The notes beneath the pieces are model-generated. The model worked only from the letters and a program-made list of their open reading frames with translations, did not search any database and was not told the DNA's origin. Shown here piece after piece: positions 27,812 to 35,970 of a DNA stretch of 60,223 nucleotides. Origin of the DNA: Glaciecola sp047637355 (GTDB lineage Bacteria; Pseudomonadota; Gammaproteobacteria; Enterobacterales; Alteromonadaceae); NCBI GenBank assembly GCA_047637355.1, contig JBLIKA010000006.1:1-60223 (forward strand), read 5' to 3'. The position numbers and the translations under genes were made by a program. The first letter of the stretch is position 1, and each line of letters begins with the position of its first letter.

Positions 27812-28540
27812 GTGAGTAACAAAGTGGCAGTCTATCAACAACAAATTGATAAAAACCAATTGGTCGAGCGACATGCGCCGTTGGTGAAGAGAATTGCTCA
27901 TCATCTAGTGGCAAGGTTGCCGGCAAGTGTCCTTGTGGACGACTTGATTCAAGCAGGTATGATTGGTTTGCTTGAAGCCGCAAAAAACTTTGATGGCTCT
28001 AAGGGTGCAAGTTTTGAGACATTTGCTGGTATTCGTATCCGCGGTTCTATGCTTGACGAAATTCGAAAAGGTGACTGGACTCCGCGTTCAGTTCACAAGA
28101 ATAGTCGGGCAATAACGCAAGCTATTTCTCAAGTAGAAAAAGCCACAGGGCGCGATGCACGTGACATAGACGTGGCTGAACGGCTGCAAGTGTCGGTGCA
28201 AGAATACCACACAATGTTGAATGAAGTGAACGCGGGCAAGCTTGTCGGAATTGAAGATCTTGGCGTGAGTGAAGACGTCCTAACTACCGATGCGACAAAA
28301 GGACAAGACAGTCCTTTTGAAAATATGCTGCAAGGATCATTTCAGAAAGCGCTAGCACAGGCGATAACAACACTACCAGAGCGAGAGGCAATCGTGCTCT
28401 CACTTTATTACGATGAAGAATTAAACTTACGCGAAATTGGTGAAGTTCTTGAGGTAAGTGAATCTCGAGTGAGCCAAATTCATAGTCAAGCGATGTTAAA
28501 GTTAAAGTCGAAAATGCAGTCTTGGCGAACAGCCGACTAA
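27812..28540 (+). CDS. fliA: FliA, flagellar sigma-28 factor
   Basis: Alternative sigma factor for late flagellar genes, normally held by FlgM until the hook is complete. 242 aa from GTG 27812; region 2 (LVDDLIQAGMIGLLEAAKNF; GIRIRGSMLDEIRKGDWTPR), region 3 and region 4 (LTLREIGEVLEVSESRVSQI-like LNLREIGEVLEVSESRVSQI) are all present. Its predicted target here is the promoter at 788-814. Confidence 0.96.
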   Translation: MSNKVAVYQQQIDKNQLVERHAPLVKRIAHHLVARLPASVLVDDLIQAGMIGLLEAAKNFDGSKGASFETFAGIRIRGSMLDEIRKGDWTPRSVHKNSRAITQAISQVEKATGRDARDIDVAERLQVSVQEYHTMLNEVNAGKLVGIEDLGVSEDVLTTDATKGQDSPFENMLQGSFQKALAQAITTLPEREAIVLSLYYDEELNLREIGEVLEVSESRVSQIHSQAMLKLKSKMQSWRTAD

Positions 28541-28591
28541 GTTTTTGCCGTTTTATTTTTGTAATTAATTTGTACCTCAGCGGAGGCAGTT

Positions 28592-28975
28592 TTGAATAAG
28601 AATATGAAAATCTTAGTTGTTGATGATTTTTCAACGATGCGACGGATCATTAAGAATTTATTAAAGGACCTCGGCTTTACTAGTATTCAAGAAGCCGATG
28701 ATGGCAATACGGCATTACCCATGCTTGTTCAAGGTGATTTCGATTTCGTTGTGACCGATTGGAACATGCCTGGTATGCAGGGGATTGATCTTTTACGCGC
28801 TATTCGTGCAGATGATAATTTGAAGCACTTGCCTGTTTTAATGGTAACTGCGGAAGCGAAAAAAGAGCAAATTGTCGCCGCAGCGCAAGCGGGCGTAAAT
28901 GGTTATGTAGTTAAACCATTCACGGCAGCGACATTACAAGAAAAACTTGAAAAGATTTTTCAACGTCTGGGTTAA
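28592..28975 (+). CDS. cheY: CheY chemotaxis response regulator
   Basis: Single-domain receiver that, when phosphorylated by CheA, binds FliM to change rotation. 127 aa with acidic pocket Asp11/Asp12, phospho-acceptor Asp56 (VVTDWNMPGMQG), switch Thr86 and Lys108 (VVKPFTAAT). TTG at 28592 is the likely start: GGAGG at 28582-28586 is well placed, and Vibrio CheY has the same LNKNMKIL beginning. Confidence 0.96.
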   Translation: MNKNMKILVVDDFSTMRRIIKNLLKDLGFTSIQEADDGNTALPMLVQGDFDFVVTDWNMPGMQGIDLLRAIRADDNLKHLPVLMVTAEAKKEQIVAAAQAGVNGYVVKPFTAATLQEKLEKIFQRLG

Positions 28976-29005
28976 CAGCGGTATTTCTTAATGGGGTAAC
29001 GTTGA

Positions 29006-29764
29006 ATGACAACGACTGATAGAGAACTAGTTTCGCTAGATGAAGCGAAGCTACTAGTTGAGTATCTTGAAAAGGGTGAACGCGAACAAGCGAATGCTCT
29101 CGTCGATACAATTACACTGCGAGAGTCAACAGAACTTTTTTTTGAAGTAGGAAAGTTGACTCGCCAGCTACACGACTCACTAAATAATTTTCAATTAGAT
29201 GATCGCATTGCGAACTTAACGCAAGATGAAATTCCGGATGCTCGGGCGCGATTAACATATGTAATAGAAGAGACAGAAAAAGCAGCGAATACCACTATGG
29301 ACGCTGTTGAAAAATGCATGCCGATTGCCGAAGGTTTGAATCAGCGATTTGTCAGTATTATGCCGGAGTGGCGGAAATTGATGAGCCGTGAAATCGAGGT
29401 CGGCGAATTTAAACATCTGTGCATGACACTAGACAAACTTTTATCTGATGCAGCCGGTGATTCTGGCCAACTCAATAGTTTGCTTACAGAAGTATTGATG
29501 GCTCAGGGCTTTCAGGATCTTACTGGCCAGGTAATTCGTCGCGTCATTGAGTTAGTCAAAGAGGTTGAAGATAGCCTTGTTTCAATGCTAACCGCATTTG
29601 GTGATGTTGGAGAATTAACCCTAGTTGAAGATAATCCTCAAACTTCCAAGAAACAGACCGATATAGTAAAAGCCGAAGGGCCAATTATCGATGCAGATAG
29701 TCGCGACGACGTAGTAAGTGGACAAGACGACGTTGATGATTTGCTGTCAAGTTTAGGGTTTTAG
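29006..29764 (+). CDS. cheZ: CheZ, CheY-P phosphatase
   Basis: Speeds dephosphorylation of CheY-P. 252 aa, long helical hairpin with the active-site motif AQGFQDLTGQVIRRVIELVK (catalytic Gln and Asp), then a flexible linker and a C-terminal CheY-binding helix (QDDVDDLLSSLGF). That helix resembles the FliM CheY-binding peptide and the CheA repeats in this window. Followed 12 nt later by cheA. Confidence 0.95.
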   Translation: MTTTDRELVSLDEAKLLVEYLEKGEREQANALVDTITLRESTELFFEVGKLTRQLHDSLNNFQLDDRIANLTQDEIPDARARLTYVIEETEKAANTTMDAVEKCMPIAEGLNQRFVSIMPEWRKLMSREIEVGEFKHLCMTLDKLLSDAAGDSGQLNSLLTEVLMAQGFQDLTGQVIRRVIELVKEVEDSLVSMLTAFGDVGELTLVEDNPQTSKKQTDIVKAEGPIIDADSRDDVVSGQDDVDDLLSSLGF

Positions 29765-29776
29765 GGGAGCCGACGA

Positions 29777-31909
29777 ATGTCGTTTGAAGTTGACGAGGAA
29801 ATAATGCAAGATTTTCTGGTGGAAGCCGGAGAATTACTTGATCAACTCCAAGAACAGCTTGTTGATCTAGAAAATAAGCCTGAAGATGCAGAGTTACTGA
29901 ACGCAATTTTCAGGGGTTATCACACGGTTAAAGGGGGTGCTGGGTTTTTAGCGTTAACAGAGCTGGTTAATATCTGCCATGGTGCAGAGAACGTCTTTGA
30001 TACTATGCGCAATGGACAACGCACACTAACACCTGAATTAATGGATGTAATTCTTCAAGCAACTGACGTTGTTGTTGATATGTTTGAGAATGTGAAGTTA
30101 AGAAAGCCTCTTGAGCCTGCGCCATCTGAACTTATCGCCGTTCTGCATAAATTAAGCAAACCCGAAACAGCCGACGAAAATATCTTTGCTGAAGAGGCTG
30201 CGCCGACGGCTGCCATCGTGGAGAACGAAGCTGCAACTGACCAAGGCGAAACGCTAAGTATAGAAGATGATAAAGCTGCGGGCATTGATGAGATTACAGA
30301 TGACGAATTTGAAGCCTTGTTGGATGAGTTGCATGGTACACCAGGCGCTCCTAAAGTATCAGCACCAGCAATAATAGAGTCGGATGCTAATGATATTAGT
30401 GACGATGAATTCGAAGCGTTGTTAGATGATTTGCACGGTAAAGGTCAATTTAAAACAAAAGAAATTCCCCCAGACTCAAATACCTCAGACTCAAATGTCG
30501 CGGCACCAGAGAGCATCAACGCTGATGAAATTACGGATGATGAGTTTGAAGCGTTGCTTGACCAGTTGCATGGGGAAGGTAAATCACCAATAGAATCTGC
30601 AGATACCGAACCACCGGCCAAAGTTGCAGACACGGCAAAAGTTGAAAACTCAAAGCCTGTTGCAAAAAAAGTATCTGCATCTGCAGCTAAAGCACCTAAC
30701 TCCGCGGTCGCCAAGAAAGAAGATAAAAAGCCAAGCGCAGCGGCACCGCAAGCTGAAACCACGGTGCGTGTAGATACAAAAAGACTCGACCAAATTATGA
30801 ATATGGTGGGTGAGCTCGTGCTCGTGCGCAATCGCTTATTGAGTCTCTCCATCAACAATCCCGATGAGATCATGGCAAAAGCAGTCGCTAATTTAGACTT
30901 GGTGACAGGCGATTTGCAAGGTGCGGTAATGAAAACTCGCATGCAACCAATTAAGAAAGTGTTTGGTCGTTTTCCTCGCGTTGTTCGCGATTTAGCGAGA
31001 ACACTTAAAAAAGAAATTACACTTGAACTAGTAGGTGAAGACACTGATTTAGATAAAAATCTAGTAGAGGCGCTTGCTGATCCGTTGGTGCATTTGGTAA
31101 GAAATTCGGTTGACCATGGCATTGAAATGCCAGATGAGCGTGAAGCTCAAGGTAAACCGAGAATGGGTATTGTGAAATTATCAGCGTCTCAACAAGGTGA
31201 CCATATTCTCCTTACTATAGATGATGATGGTAAGGGAATGGACCCTGAAATCCTAAAACAAATTGCGATTAGTCGCGGTGTTTTGGATGCCGATGCAGCA
31301 GCTAGAATGTCAGATTCTGAAGCGTTCAATTTAATCTTCGCTCCAGGTTTTTCTACTAAAGTTGAAATTAGTGATATATCTGGTCGTGGCGTTGGTATGG
31401 ACGTGGTAAAAACTAAAATCAATCAACTTAACGGTTCAGTTAGTATTACTTCAGAGCTCGGTAAAGGCACTCGGTTGGCAATTAAAGTGCCATTAACACT
31501 CGCAATATTACCAACATTAATGATTATTGTCGGAGCACAAACATTTGCGCTACCGCTAAGCGCTGTCAGTGAAATTATTAATATGGATATTAATAAAACG
31601 CATAAAGTCGATGGTCAATTGACGATGATTGTTAGGTCTAAAGCAATTCCATTATTCTATCTTGGTGATTGGTTAAATCGTATTCCGGTAACGGTTGATC
31701 GCTCACAAGGACATGTTGTCGTAATGCAAATAGGCACCCAGCACGTTGGCCTAGTGGTGGACTCATTGATTGGTCAAGAAGAAGTTGTCATAAAGCCCCT
31801 AGATGCCTTATTGCAAGGCACACCGGGTATGGCGGGCGCAACAATTACTTCTGACGGTGGCATAGCACTAATACTAGATGTTCCAGGTTTATTGAAAAGG
31901 TACGTTTAG
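29777..31909 (+). CDS. cheA: CheA chemotaxis histidine kinase with triplicated linker motif
   Basis: Core chemotaxis kinase that passes phosphate to CheY and CheB. 710 aa: Hpt domain with phospho-His49 (YHTVKGGAGF), a ~200-residue linker, a P3 dimerisation helix (RLDQIMNMVGELVLVRNRLL), the P4 ATPase domain (NSVDHGIEMP; DDDGKGMDP; GRGVGMDVV) and a C-terminal CheW-like P5 domain ending LLKRYV. Instead of an evident folded P2 domain, the linker carries three near-identical DDEFEALLDxLHG motifs at residues 175-187, 209-221 and 254-266, separated by acidic/Ala/Pro-rich spacers. Confidence 0.95.
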   Translation: MSFEVDEEIMQDFLVEAGELLDQLQEQLVDLENKPEDAELLNAIFRGYHTVKGGAGFLALTELVNICHGAENVFDTMRNGQRTLTPELMDVILQATDVVVDMFENVKLRKPLEPAPSELIAVLHKLSKPETADENIFAEEAAPTAAIVENEAATDQGETLSIEDDKAAGIDEITDDEFEALLDELHGTPGAPKVSAPAIIESDANDISDDEFEALLDDLHGKGQFKTKEIPPDSNTSDSNVAAPESINADEITDDEFEALLDQLHGEGKSPIESADTEPPAKVADTAKVENSKPVAKKVSASAAKAPNSAVAKKEDKKPSAAAPQAETTVRVDTKRLDQIMNMVGELVLVRNRLLSLSINNPDEIMAKAVANLDLVTGDLQGAVMKTRMQPIKKVFGRFPRVVRDLARTLKKEITLELVGEDTDLDKNLVEALADPLVHLVRNSVDHGIEMPDEREAQGKPRMGIVKLSASQQGDHILLTIDDDGKGMDPEILKQIAISRGVLDADAAARMSDSEAFNLIFAPGFSTKVEISDISGRGVGMDVVKTKINQLNGSVSITSELGKGTRLAIKVPLTLAILPTLMIIVGAQTFALPLSAVSEIINMDINKTHKVDGQLTMIVRSKAIPLFYLGDWLNRIPVTVDRSQGHVVVMQIGTQHVGLVVDSLIGQEEVVIKPLDALLQGTPGMAGATITSDGGIALILDVPGLLKRYV
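30299..30574 (+). repeat. Three DDEFEALLDxLHG-coding repeats in cheA
   Basis: Direct repeats at 30299-30337, 30401-30439 and 30536-30574 encode DDEFEALLDELHG, DDEFEALLDDLHG and DDEFEALLDQLHG. Protein identity is 12 of 13 while codons differ at many third positions, suggesting purifying selection on the motif rather than a recent duplication. Unit spacing is uneven (102 and 135 nt). Confidence 0.9.
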
Positions 31910-31936
31910 TTTAACAATTCGATAAACTAAGCGAGG

Positions 31937-33094
31937 ATGTCTAATTTGGGAAAAGGTTCTACAAAAACGATGCAGTATCGAGTGTTGATTGTTGATGATT
32001 CAACGTTTTATAGAAAACGTTTAACATCTGTTTTAGAAAAAGATCCAAGTATTCAAGTTGTTGGTCACGCTGCTAATGGGTTAGAAGCCATTCAAAAAGC
32101 CATTGAATTGAAACCTGATGTGATCACGATGGATGTTGAAATGCCTATTATGGACGGTATCGCAGCTGTTGCTAAAATTATGCAGACAGCGCCTACCGCC
32201 ATTTTGATGTTTTCTTCTTTGACTCTGGCCGGAGCGCAAGTAACGCTTGATGCCTTAGAAGCCGGTGCAGTAGACTTTATTCCCAAAAAGTTTGACGATA
32301 TAAGCACCGAACGCCCTGAAGCTATCTTGATTATTCAACGCCGCGTTAAAGCCCTAGCGCGGGCAAATGCGCTTAGATTGTATGACATTAAAAAAGCAAA
32401 AATCGTTCCTAATACTTTGATAAGAAACGCACAACCAACAGCTCAGTTACCAATTAAACACGAGTTATCAGATAAGCTTGACATTTCTTTGTCACCGCTA
32501 CCAGCCTCTGGAAAACGGTACAAATTGTTGTTTATTGCTGCTAGCACCGGTGGCCCTATTGCTTTGCAACAAGTCGTTAGCGAATTACCTAGCGATTTTC
32601 CTTATCCTGTTATATTAGTTCAGCATATGCCGGGTACGTTTACAGCCGCTTTTGCAGAACGCCTTGATAAACACTCTCAATTAAAAGTGAAGTTGGCGGT
32701 TGACAACGAGCGACTTGAAAAAGGAACTGCATACTTGGCCGAAGGTGGAAAGCAAATGCAGATAGCAGGCAAAGGCGCGTTTGCTAAATTAAATATCGTA
32801 GAGACTCCCAAAGGCAGTACTTTTGTTTATCATCCTTGTATTGACTTCACAATGGAGTCTCTAGTGTCTGCATTCTCTGGTGATATATTGAGTGTGATAT
32901 TAACTGGAATGGGCTCAGATGGCGCCGCAGGGTCGAGATTATTGAAAGCCACAGGGGCGACAATTTGGGCGCAAGACGAAAAGTCGAGCGTGGTCTATGG
33001 TATGCCTAAAGCGGTCGTTGAATCAGGAATTTGTGATAGAGTGATTTCACTAGAGAATATTGCACAGCATATCATTACTGAAATGAGCTTGTGA
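31937..33094 (+). CDS. cheB: CheB, chemoreceptor methylesterase/deamidase
   Basis: Response regulator that removes methyl groups from chemoreceptors. 385 aa: receiver domain with phospho-acceptor Asp66 (DVITMDVEMP), a linker, and a C-terminal esterase domain with the SxGG-type nucleophile (AASTGGPIALQ), catalytic His (QHMPGTFTAAFAERL) and Asp (GMGSDGAAG). The start is uncertain: GAGG directly abuts ATG 31937, so TTG 31946 or ATG 31970 could be used. Confidence 0.94.
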   Translation: MSNLGKGSTKTMQYRVLIVDDSTFYRKRLTSVLEKDPSIQVVGHAANGLEAIQKAIELKPDVITMDVEMPIMDGIAAVAKIMQTAPTAILMFSSLTLAGAQVTLDALEAGAVDFIPKKFDDISTERPEAILIIQRRVKALARANALRLYDIKKAKIVPNTLIRNAQPTAQLPIKHELSDKLDISLSPLPASGKRYKLLFIAASTGGPIALQQVVSELPSDFPYPVILVQHMPGTFTAAFAERLDKHSQLKVKLAVDNERLEKGTAYLAEGGKQMQIAGKGAFAKLNIVETPKGSTFVYHPCIDFTMESLVSAFSGDILSVILTGMGSDGAAGSRLLKATGATIWAQDEKSSVVYGMPKAVVESGICDRVISLENIAQHIITEMSL

Positions 33095-33125
33095 ACTAAC
33101 AAAGCATGTATGAGTTTGTATAAAA

Positions 33126-33896
33126 TTGAACATTTGGACAGTCGCTAATCAGAAAGGTGGAGTGGGCAAAACAACCACTGCCGTGACACTTGGTGGGCTT
33201 TTAGCCCAGCAGGGCAAGCGAGTTTTGCTTGTTGATACAGACCCCCATGCAAGTCTTAGTTACTATTTCGGCATTGATTCGGAAGCACTTGATATCAGTA
33301 TTTATGATGTTTTCTCCCAACCAGAAAAATACATAGGTCAAACTTTACTTGACTCCTTATGTCTCACTAAAGTGCAAGGTCTTATGGTCTTGCCTGCAAC
33401 CATGGCATTAGCCACGCTCGACCGTAAAATGGGCATGGAAAGTGGCAAGGGCTTAATACTTAAAAAGGCGCTCGCGTCTATTCAACGCCAATTTGATTAT
33501 GTGATCATTGATTGCCCACCCATATTGGGAGTGTCGATGGTTAATGCGTTAGCCTGCAGCAATAGGATAATCGTGCCAGTGCAAACTGAGCACTTAGCAC
33601 TCAAAGGTTTAGACCGAATGATGCGCACTCTTAAAATAATGCGTAGAACGATGCCAGAAAACATCCCTATTAGTATTATTGCCACTATGTTTGATAGACG
33701 CGTAAATGCAACAATTCAGGCTTACACCAAGCTGAACGAAGAGTATCCAGAACAGTTATGGCGAGGATTCATTCCAACCGACACCAAATTCAGGGACGCG
33801 AGTGTAGCGCAGAAGCCAGCATCTTTCTTTGCGCCAAAATGCAGAGGTGTCTTTGCATACGATAAGTTTTTAAAGGATATAGCGAATGAAGGATAA
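33126..33896 (+). CDS. parC: ParC-type ParA-family ATPase for polar chemotaxis-array placement
   Basis: Soj/MinD-like ATPase, 256 aa, starting at TTG 33126. Deviant Walker A KGGVGKTT (10-17), VLLVDTDPHASLSYYFG and Walker B FDYVIIDCPP. In Vibrio the same position (cheB-parC-parP-cheW) encodes ParC, which places chemotaxis arrays at the pole; this is unrelated to the topoisomerase subunit of the same name. Synteny, not sequence alone, supports the specific name. It overlaps the next gene by 11 nt. Confidence 0.85.
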   Translation: MNIWTVANQKGGVGKTTTAVTLGGLLAQQGKRVLLVDTDPHASLSYYFGIDSEALDISIYDVFSQPEKYIGQTLLDSLCLTKVQGLMVLPATMALATLDRKMGMESGKGLILKKALASIQRQFDYVIIDCPPILGVSMVNALACSNRIIVPVQTEHLALKGLDRMMRTLKIMRRTMPENIPISIIATMFDRRVNATIQAYTKLNEEYPEQLWRGFIPTDTKFRDASVAQKPASFFAPKCRGVFAYDKFLKDIANEG

Positions 33897-34611
33897 AAAT
33901 AAATTCGCCAAGGAAAACATCGTTGAGGACTATTTGACTGATTTACTTACCGAGTCGCAGTCAGAATTAAATTTTAATAAAGCAGCTACCCAGAGGCTGT
34001 TAGAACAATCTGTTAATGAATTTTTGGCACCGCAGGTTGATTCACAAGGAATAAATTTAGATACTCAGCAGCAGATAATTGAACAAGATGATAAAGAAAT
34101 TCAAGTTGAGGTCGAAACAGAAACAAGTAAGGTAGAAGTTTCTGTGCCAATAAGTTTGCAAGACTCGCTCGATGAGCGCTTTCAAGCATTATTTTTTGAA
34201 GTGGCCGGGTTAACTTTAGCAGTTCCGCTAATTGAGTTAGGTGGAATACATGAAATAACTAAAATCGCGCCTATAATAGGAAAGCCGGACTGGTTCATGG
34301 GTGTTATGCTAAAAAATGAAGATACGTTTAATGTCGTTGATTCAGCACGCTGGGTAATGCCAGAAAAATATGACGACGAAATGGAAGAGAATTTAAATTA
34401 TCAATTTCTAATCAACTTGGGTAAAACCTCCTGGGGCCTGACTTGTGAAAGATTGGTTAATACCGTTGAATTGAATAAGTCTGATGTGAAATGGCGAACT
34501 AATACAGGCAAGCGACCATGGTTAGCTGGCATGGTTAAAGAAAGAATGTGTGCTTTAATTAATGTTGCAGAACTTGTTAAAATGCTAAAAGCAGGTCTAA
34601 GCAGCAAGTGA
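33886..34611 (+). CDS. parP: ParP-like protein with CheW-like domain
   Basis: 241 aa: a low-complexity acidic/Gln N-terminus (about 1-95) and a C-terminal degenerate CheW-like domain (FQALFFEVAGLTLAVPLIEL; WFMGVMLKNEDTFNVVDSAR). In Vibrio, ParP couples ParC to CheA and integrates into the array through this domain. The 11-nt overlap with the ParA-family gene and position before cheW support the assignment. Confidence 0.82.
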   Translation: MKDKNKFAKENIVEDYLTDLLTESQSELNFNKAATQRLLEQSVNEFLAPQVDSQGINLDTQQQIIEQDDKEIQVEVETETSKVEVSVPISLQDSLDERFQALFFEVAGLTLAVPLIELGGIHEITKIAPIIGKPDWFMGVMLKNEDTFNVVDSARWVMPEKYDDEMEENLNYQFLINLGKTSWGLTCERLVNTVELNKSDVKWRTNTGKRPWLAGMVKERMCALINVAELVKMLKAGLSSK

Positions 34612-34655
34612 CAGTTAACAAATAAAAAAATATTTTGTGTGACGGAGTAAAGTAA

Positions 34656-35147
34656 ATGAACCAAGATAAAACAAGGACCACCGCGAGCGATCCAAATGAC
34701 GAGGTGCTGCAGTGGGTGACTTATCGCTTAGATGAGGAAACTTACGGTATCAATGTTATGCAAGTTCAGGAAGTCTTGCGTTACACCGACATAGCGCCTG
34801 TTCCCGGTGCCCCAGATTATGTTCTTGGCATTATCAATTTACGCGGTAACGTTGTGACTGTCATTGATACTAGATCACGCTTCGGTTTGCCGCCAACGGA
34901 GACTACCGATAATTCACGTATTGTTATCATTGAATCAGATGAGCAAGTAGTGGGTATTTTAGTCGACAGCGTAGCCGAAGTGGTGTATCTGCGTTCATCT
35001 GAAATCGACAGTGCGCCTAATGTAGGAACAGAAGAAAGCGCCAAGTTTATTCACGGTGTTAGTAATCAAAAGGGGCAATTACTCATTTTGGTCGACCTTA
35101 ATAAGTTATTAAGTGACGATGAATGGGACGAGATGAGCAGTATGTAA
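34656..35147 (+). CDS. cheW: CheW coupling protein
   Basis: Scaffold linking chemoreceptors to CheA. 163 aa; conserved WVTYRLDEETYGINVMQVQE, PGAPDYVLGIINLRGNVVTV and a C-terminal region with VDLNKLLSDDEW. GGAG precedes the ATG. A strong terminator follows, closing the flagellar-chemotaxis cluster. Confidence 0.96.
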   Translation: MNQDKTRTTASDPNDEVLQWVTYRLDEETYGINVMQVQEVLRYTDIAPVPGAPDYVLGIINLRGNVVTVIDTRSRFGLPPTETTDNSRIVIIESDEQVVGILVDSVAEVVYLRSSEIDSAPNVGTEESAKFIHGVSNQKGQLLILVDLNKLLSDDEWDEMSSM

Positions 35148-35190
35148 CTGATTTTTTATAGCGTGAAAGTCATTTTTGCTTAATAAAATA

Positions 35191-35220
35191 AAAAATACCG
35201 TGCCATGGCGCGGTATTTTT
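35191..35220 (+). terminator. Terminator after cheW
   Basis: A 13-bp stem AAAAATACCGTGC/GCGCGGTATTTTT (one G-T pair) around a CATG loop, with the T-run forming the 3' arm. It marks the end of the flagellar/chemotaxis transcripts. Confidence 0.9.
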
Positions 35221-35285
35221 GTATTTATTGTTATGAATGCGTTACATTTGAAGACACTGGTCAAAAATAATAAGTAAGCGTATCA

Positions 35286-35780
35286 ATGCAAGAAATTTCA
35301 GCAATAAATATGGTCCTTCTGAGTATTTCCCTTCTTGGCTTAGGCGTCGCCATTATTGCGATTCAGTCTAATAGAAAGCTTAGTCTGCGACTCAATAAAG
35401 CCCTAGAGCTAATCAATAGCCTACACAAATTCAATGAAACCCATCAAACTAACTTCACTGCGTTTGAGAACAAGCAAGATAAATTACATGAGAAAAATAA
35501 ACAAGCCTTGACATCGGAGCTAGAGGATATGCTTTGCAGCTTAAAAACAAGCACCTCACAAGCGCATGCGTTTGACATTGAGATGATTAAAATTGATGTC
35601 GATAAGTTGATGGCACAAATTGATGAACTGTCGCAGCAAGACCCTGCTGCTAAGATGTATGCGCGAGCACACAGCCTGGTTGAATCAGGTGCAACTATTA
35701 GTGAAATTATGGACGCTTGTGACTTACCGCAAGCCGAAGTTGAAGTGTTGATTGGGTTTCAGAAAAAAGCACGTAAATAA
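35286..35780 (+). CDS. DUF2802 family protein
   Basis: 164 aa: an N-terminal membrane anchor (VLLSISLLGLGVAIIAIQSN), a coiled-coil middle rich in Lys, Glu and Gln, and a C-terminal segment (KMYARAHSLVESGATISEIM...LPQAEVEVLIGF) typical of DUF2802, which looks like a small helix-turn-helix. DUF2802 genes often follow cheW in Alteromonadales and Vibrio-type genomes; the function is unknown. Separated from cheW by a terminator, so probably expressed on its own. Confidence 0.8.
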   Translation: MQEISAINMVLLSISLLGLGVAIIAIQSNRKLSLRLNKALELINSLHKFNETHQTNFTAFENKQDKLHEKNKQALTSELEDMLCSLKTSTSQAHAFDIEMIKIDVDKLMAQIDELSQQDPAAKMYARAHSLVESGATISEIMDACDLPQAEVEVLIGFQKKARK

Positions 35781-35856
35781 GCTCCAGAGTCTTAACGCGA
35801 GCGCTGTACAAAGTAGAAAACGAAACTAAGTAACTTAATATAAATAGCCTTTATTT

Positions 35857-35880
35857 AGACGTCTAGACGTAAAGATGTTG
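35857..35880 (+). promoter_or_regulatory. MetJ operator (three tandem met boxes) upstream of metA
   Basis: Three adjacent 8-mers: AGACGTCT (35857-35864, perfect consensus), AGACGTAA (35865-35872) and AGATGTTG (35873-35880). MetJ with S-adenosylmethionine binds tandem boxes of this type to repress methionine biosynthesis. The last box runs into the predicted -35 element. Confidence 0.9.
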
Positions 35881-35905
35881 ACTTTTTGCCTGATCTAGCC
35901 ACAAT
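35878..35905 (+). promoter_or_regulatory. Sigma-70 promoter of metA
   Basis: TTGACT at 35878-35883, 16 nt, then CACAAT at 35900-35905. It overlaps the third met box, so bound MetJ would block RNA polymerase. Confidence 0.55.
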
Positions 35906-35970
35906 GATAGCCACATTGATAAAAAAACATGCATTTGCAGTTAGTATGTATTTAAAGATAGGTGGTAATA

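Noticed and set aside
30445..31122. 225-aa minus-strand ORF inside cheA
   Set aside because: Shadow frame fully inside a well-supported gene, Ser-rich as expected of antisense translation, with no ribosome binding site or recognisable domain.
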